Below, one piece after another: positions 42,110 through 44,597 of a stretch of 44,597 nt of DNA. Source of the stretch: Campylobacter majalis (GTDB taxonomy: Bacteria > Campylobacterota > Campylobacteria > Campylobacterales > Campylobacteraceae); assembly GCF_905120465.1 (NCBI RefSeq), contig NZ_CAJHOF010000017.1, positions 1-44,597 of the forward strand, written 5' to 3'. The notes below the pieces were generated by a model. It ran no database searches, was not told the DNA's origin, and saw only the letters and a program-made list of their open reading frames with translations. The position numbers were made by a program, and so were the translations under genes. Position 1 is the stretch's first letter. Each line of letters begins with the position of its first letter.

Positions 42110-42859
42110 TTACCTATAAATTGTATTGTTATCTATTCGATACTTATTGCCACCACGCATAATATTGCCATATTTATCATCCTTAACAATACGATAACTT
42201 ATGTCGCCTATTTGAATAAATGAATATTCTTGTTTTGGTAACGAACCAAATTCTTTTACATAGGCACTTAAAACTTCTAAGCCATCTAATTTTGGTGTAT
42301 TTGAATAAGAATAAACCAAATTTAACTTATCTTGAAAATCCAACGGATTTTTTTCATAAAAATTTGCTAAAACATTAAGTATTTTATTTTCATCATCTAA
42401 TTTATAAAGGATTGTAAAATTTGCTATTTTAAAATCTTGATTAGGACGTATCAAAATAGCATTATTTTCATATTTTAAAACAGCCATTGAATTTGAACTA
42501 TCTATATGACTTATAATTGAGCCTTTTGGTAGTAAAATAGTTGTAGTAAAATATGGATGCAAATTTATGCTATCCATTGAAGCGATAGGACGTATCACTG
42601 GCTTATAATTAATCTCTTTTTGTGAAAATCTATCAAAAGCATTTCTGACTTCTTCATCTTTTTTCTGAATAGCATTTATGTCCTTTGGATCAAGGTTTAA
42701 ATAAAAGCTATTTGCCTTTAGGTCATCTATTTTTTGACTTTGATTTTGCTGTAGCTCTTGCTGAGATGGTGCAATAAAATTTTGCGGTTCAAGTGGGTTT
42801 GCCATAACAAAACCAACATTTAATACTAAAAATAATGATATTTTTTTAAAATTTCTCAT
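42110..42859 (-). CDS. VirB9-like outer-membrane core protein
   Basis: After a signal peptide (1-20, ending VMA) and a polar region, residues ~100-170 match the N-terminal VirB9/TraK-type domain. HPYFTTTILLPKGSIISHID is followed by ILIRPNQDFKIANFTILYKL, the strand pattern in which VirB9 proteins have TTTxLPxGE and the xxPxxxxxxTNLxV block. The end (RIVKDDKYGNIMRGGNKYRI) is short. VirB9 builds the outer ring together with the lipoprotein and VirB10. Overlaps its upstream neighbour by four bases. Confidence 0.6.
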   Translation of the reverse strand: MRNFKKISLFLVLNVGFVMANPLEPQNFIAPSQQELQQNQSQKIDDLKANSFYLNLDPKDINAIQKKDEEVRNAFDRFSQKEINYKPVIRPIASMDSINLHPYFTTTILLPKGSIISHIDSSNSMAVLKYENNAILIRPNQDFKIANFTILYKLDDENKILNVLANFYEKNPLDFQDKLNLVYSYSNTPKLDGLEVLSAYVKEFGSLPKQEYSFIQIGDISYRIVKDDKYGNIMRGGNKYRIDNNTIYR

Positions 42860-43359
42860 TTTTTACTCTTTGGAATAGTAAAATTTGACAACACTTTACC
42901 GTTGTCATTCAAAATAGAATATGCTTGCAATCTAGTGTCTAAAAAAATCATAATAAATACACTAAAAAACAAAAAATACTTTAGAACGTAAGCAACCAAA
43001 AAAATCTCATCGATATAAAAACCAAAAAATATAGATGAAAAGATTGCTAATATACTTACAATCTGCCTAAATAAACCATCTAGTAGATTAACAATGCTTA
43101 CAAGTATAAAAGCCAAAATATGGCTTAATATTGTTGTTTTTGAAAACGAAAAATCAAATTTATTAAAAGTAAAGTAAAAAATAAAGAATATAGGTAAATA
43201 CTTAATAATCAAATACAAAAGACTATTAATCTTTTTAAACCTATACTCTGTTTTTACTTCTAAATTTTTATATATATGCTCTTCAAAATCCAAATCACAT
43301 TCATAAGCCCTATTAAAACCCCAAAAGAAGTAAGGAAATTTTGTAGTTCTAATTTGCAT
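42856..43359 (-). CDS. Membrane protein with four or five helices, mating-pair operon
   Basis: The N-terminal ~45 residues are soluble and charged. They are followed by hydrophobic segments at about 46-64, 76-93, 97-115 and 118-142, and a short basic tail. Position directly after the pilin-like genes suggests an inner-membrane role comparable to VirB3 or TraL/TraE, but there is no diagnostic motif. The gene overlaps both neighbours. Confidence 0.45.
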   Translation of the reverse strand: MQIRTTKFPYFFWGFNRAYECDLDFEEHIYKNLEVKTEYRFKKINSLLYLIIKYLPIFFIFYFTFNKFDFSFSKTTILSHILAFILVSIVNLLDGLFRQIVSILAIFSSIFFGFYIDEIFLVAYVLKYFLFFSVFIMIFLDTRLQAYSILNDNGKVLSNFTIPKSKK

Positions 43360-43699
43360 TTTTATTCTCTTCGTCCGCTGTTACTTCTGCGTTTATTGTA
43401 AGACTAAGACTTTGATTAAATTTTCTAAGTAAAAAAACTAGCTCTTTATTTTTCAAAGCCTTTTCTTTGGTAAGTGCAATTTGCTCCCTTAAAAGCTCAT
43501 TGGATTTTTCATAGGCTTTTAAATTTAGACCATATTTTTCTTTTAAAATTTTAAGTTCACTCATCACGCCTTCAAACTCAGGTTGTAATTTTGCCTTAGT
43601 TTGTTGCTCTGCCATATTTACATTACCATCACAAGGAATGTAATAACACTTTGCAAAAATAAAACTACAAAGAGCTAAACTTAAAAAAATATGTTTCAT
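43349..43699 (-). CDS. Small exported coiled-coil protein with cysteine pair
   Basis: The signal peptide (MKHIFLSLALCSFIFA) is followed by KCYYIPCDGN with two cysteines five residues apart, then a coiled coil (about 35-100). It belongs with the proteins at 11189-11524 and 37581-37874 in plan. It is the second gene of the mating-pair operon, next to the pilin-like gene, so a role in pilus or channel assembly is possible. Confidence 0.5.
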   Translation of the reverse strand: MKHIFLSLALCSFIFAKCYYIPCDGNVNMAEQQTKAKLQPEFEGVMSELKILKEKYGLNLKAYEKSNELLREQIALTKEKALKNKELVFLLRKFNQSLSLTINAEVTADEENKNAN

Positions 43700-43710
43700 T
43701 TTTTAACCTA

Positions 43711-44106
43711 TTATTGAAACACGCTAGTAAAGAAAGCATAAATAACCTTACTAAATATACTAGTAAAATCTCCAAAAAACCAACGACTAACAAGCATAGC
43801 TATCGCAATATATACAAAAAAACCGCCTAATGTTGCTATAGCCATTTTTGTATATATTTTAGAAGTTTCTTTATCCTGTTCACTTTTTTGTTTTTCAAAT
43901 CTATATGCAAGAAAAGCAGAAGTTACCATAAGAGCTGAAGGCAATACAAGAGCAAATAACCATTGCATACTCTCTTTTACAATAGCTTTACCAGATGTTG
44001 AAGCCGAGCTAACAACATTTGCCGCTTCAGAAAACTCATCGGCACCAAAACCAAAGCTTGTCAGTCCAAGCAACAAAACAATAGAAAAAAGAAATCTTTT
44101 ATCCAT
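43711..44106 (-). CDS. Pilin-like (VirB2/TraA-type) membrane protein
   Basis: First gene of the mating-pair operon. It has a signal peptide (1-21, ending GFGA), then two hydrophobic helices (about 48-68 and 85-108) with a charged loop (RFEKQKSEQDKETSKIYTKM) between, and a third hydrophobic end. This is the layout of VirB2-type pilins, which also tend to come first in their operons. At 131 residues it is within range. No sequence motif confirms it. AAAGGAT precedes the ATG. Confidence 0.5.
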   Translation of the reverse strand: MDKRFLFSIVLLLGLTSFGFGADEFSEAANVVSSASTSGKAIVKESMQWLFALVLPSALMVTSAFLAYRFEKQKSEQDKETSKIYTKMAIATLGGFFVYIAIAMLVSRWFFGDFTSIFSKVIYAFFTSVFQ

Positions 44107-44135
44107 TATTAATCCTTTATGAAAAAATTTGTATT

Positions 44136-44197
44136 ATTCTAAGGCAAAAAATATATAAATAAATAAAAATAAACTTAATAAGTTACATTTTGTAACC
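44136..44197 (-). promoter_or_regulatory. Transfer promoter 4: GGTTACA palindrome plus -10
   Basis: AGTTACATTTTGTAACC at 44181-44197 (one base changed in one arm). On the minus strand TAGAAT stands 39 bases after it (44136-44141), and the ATG at 44106 is 74 bases from the box. It drives the mating-pair operon. Confidence 0.65.
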
Positions 44198-44533
44198 TAT
44201 TGTAATAAGATATCATTTTTATAAATTTTGATTTATAATTTTATATTTTCCACAAAAAATACACAAAAAAATAAAATATAGCTTAAAATATCGCTTTTTG
44301 TCTTTTATTAGTGGAATTTTAATCGTTTATGATAACATTTATCATAATTTGTCCACACAGATGGAAAAATAGTGTAGCTGAGTGGACTGAGAGTGTAGCT
44401 GAGTGGAATTTCTAAAGTGTATGAAACGCCGATATTTTCGTATTTTAAAAAGTTTTTTACATTAAAATTTCTTTCTATTCTATTCTTAAATTCATAAAAA
44501 TAAAATATTTTCAACTTTTAATAGAAAATCAAA
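44198..44533. other. Right-end intergenic region, possible origin
   Basis: No accepted gene. It contains TTTTCCACA (44246-44254), which fits the DnaA-box pattern TTWTNCACA, a near match TTGTCCACA (44349-44357), a 21-bp-period direct repeat (44371-44407) and long A/T runs. These are parts expected at a replication or transfer origin, but none is proven. Confidence 0.35.
44371..44407. repeat. Direct repeat AGTGTAGCTGAGTGGA, two copies, 21-bp period
   Basis: Identical 16-base copies at 44371-44386 and 44392-44407, i.e. two helical turns apart, in the right-end noncoding region close to DnaA-box-like sequences. They could be iterons or relaxosome protein sites. Confidence 0.8.
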
Positions 44534-44597
44534 AATTCACAAATTTTTTACCAATCTTAACTATCTATACAATATCTACACAATATAAATATTATAT
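44534..44597. repeat. 64-bp inverted repeat, right copy
   Basis: The last 64 bases of the window are the exact reverse complement of 1032-1095. The match runs to the very last base, so the repeat may continue beyond the window. Confidence 0.9.

Noticed and set aside
44308-44514. A 68-codon minus-strand frame in the right-end noncoding region
   Set aside because: No ribosome site, and it runs through the 21-bp-period repeat, which gives a repeated SPLSYT-like peptide. More likely noncoding origin-type DNA.

Overview
The window is about 44.6 kb of very A+T-rich DNA carrying a conjugative plasmid or plasmid-derived element. The host is probably a Campylobacter or a close relative (Campylobacterota). 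The evidence is the base composition, AAGGA-type ribosome binding sites, short tightly overlapping genes, signal peptides beginning MKK, and a long poly-G tract inside a reading frame of the kind these bacteria use for phase variation. No chromosomal housekeeping gene, transposase or CRISPR array was seen. Every gene I accept is on the minus strand, so the window reads right to left.

Layout from right to left. (1) 44106 down to 32718 is the main type IV secretion (mating pair formation) operon: a pilin-like protein, a VirB9-like protein, a small lipoprotein, a VirB1-like lytic transglycosylase, a VirB8-like protein and a large VirB6/TraG-like membrane protein. (2) 32590 to 30116 is a maintenance block: a small exported protein, a VapD-like toxin with a possible antitoxin, and a ParA/ribbon-helix-helix partition pair. 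(3) 30013 to 21896 holds a 250-aa protein and a 2437-aa polyvalent protein (N6-adenine methylase plus SNF2-type helicase, like phage P1 DarB). (4) 21827 to 19198 holds two proteins that may serve DNA processing. (5) 19107 to 15627 holds a RepL-like replication initiator, a smaller RepL-like paralogue, an AAA+ ATPase whose true start lies behind a G12 tract and is out of frame here, and a small HTH protein. (6) 15533 to 9375 ends in the VirD4/TraG coupling protein. (7) 9270 to 1120 contains topoisomerase III and the VirB4/TraC ATPase. (8) At the left end is a YafQ-type toxin-antitoxin pair.

Two repeated promoter architectures organise this. Four operons (starting at 44106, 30013, 15533 and 9270; the transfer genes and the polyvalent protein) have a GGTTACA-N3-TGTAACC palindrome placed exactly 39 bp before a -10-like hexamer, which is a class I activator geometry. 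Three promoters (RepL, ParA, small exported protein) have perfect TTGACA-17 bp -35/-10 elements abutting a 33-bp A/T palindrome, and a fourth copy lies before the 624-aa gene. I read these as a transfer regulon and a maintenance regulon.

At least seven otherwise unrelated cytosolic proteins end in a short arginine/lysine tail (for example KTRKRS, IRRKRQ, VRKRR). Such tails resemble C-terminal secretion signals of VirB/VirD4 substrates. My central inference is that this element may send protein cargo, including a VapD-like toxin, through its own conjugation channel together with DNA.

Limits: the relaxase and a VirB11 ATPase were not recognised, many proteins have no family I can name, and whether the molecule is circular cannot be decided from the window.
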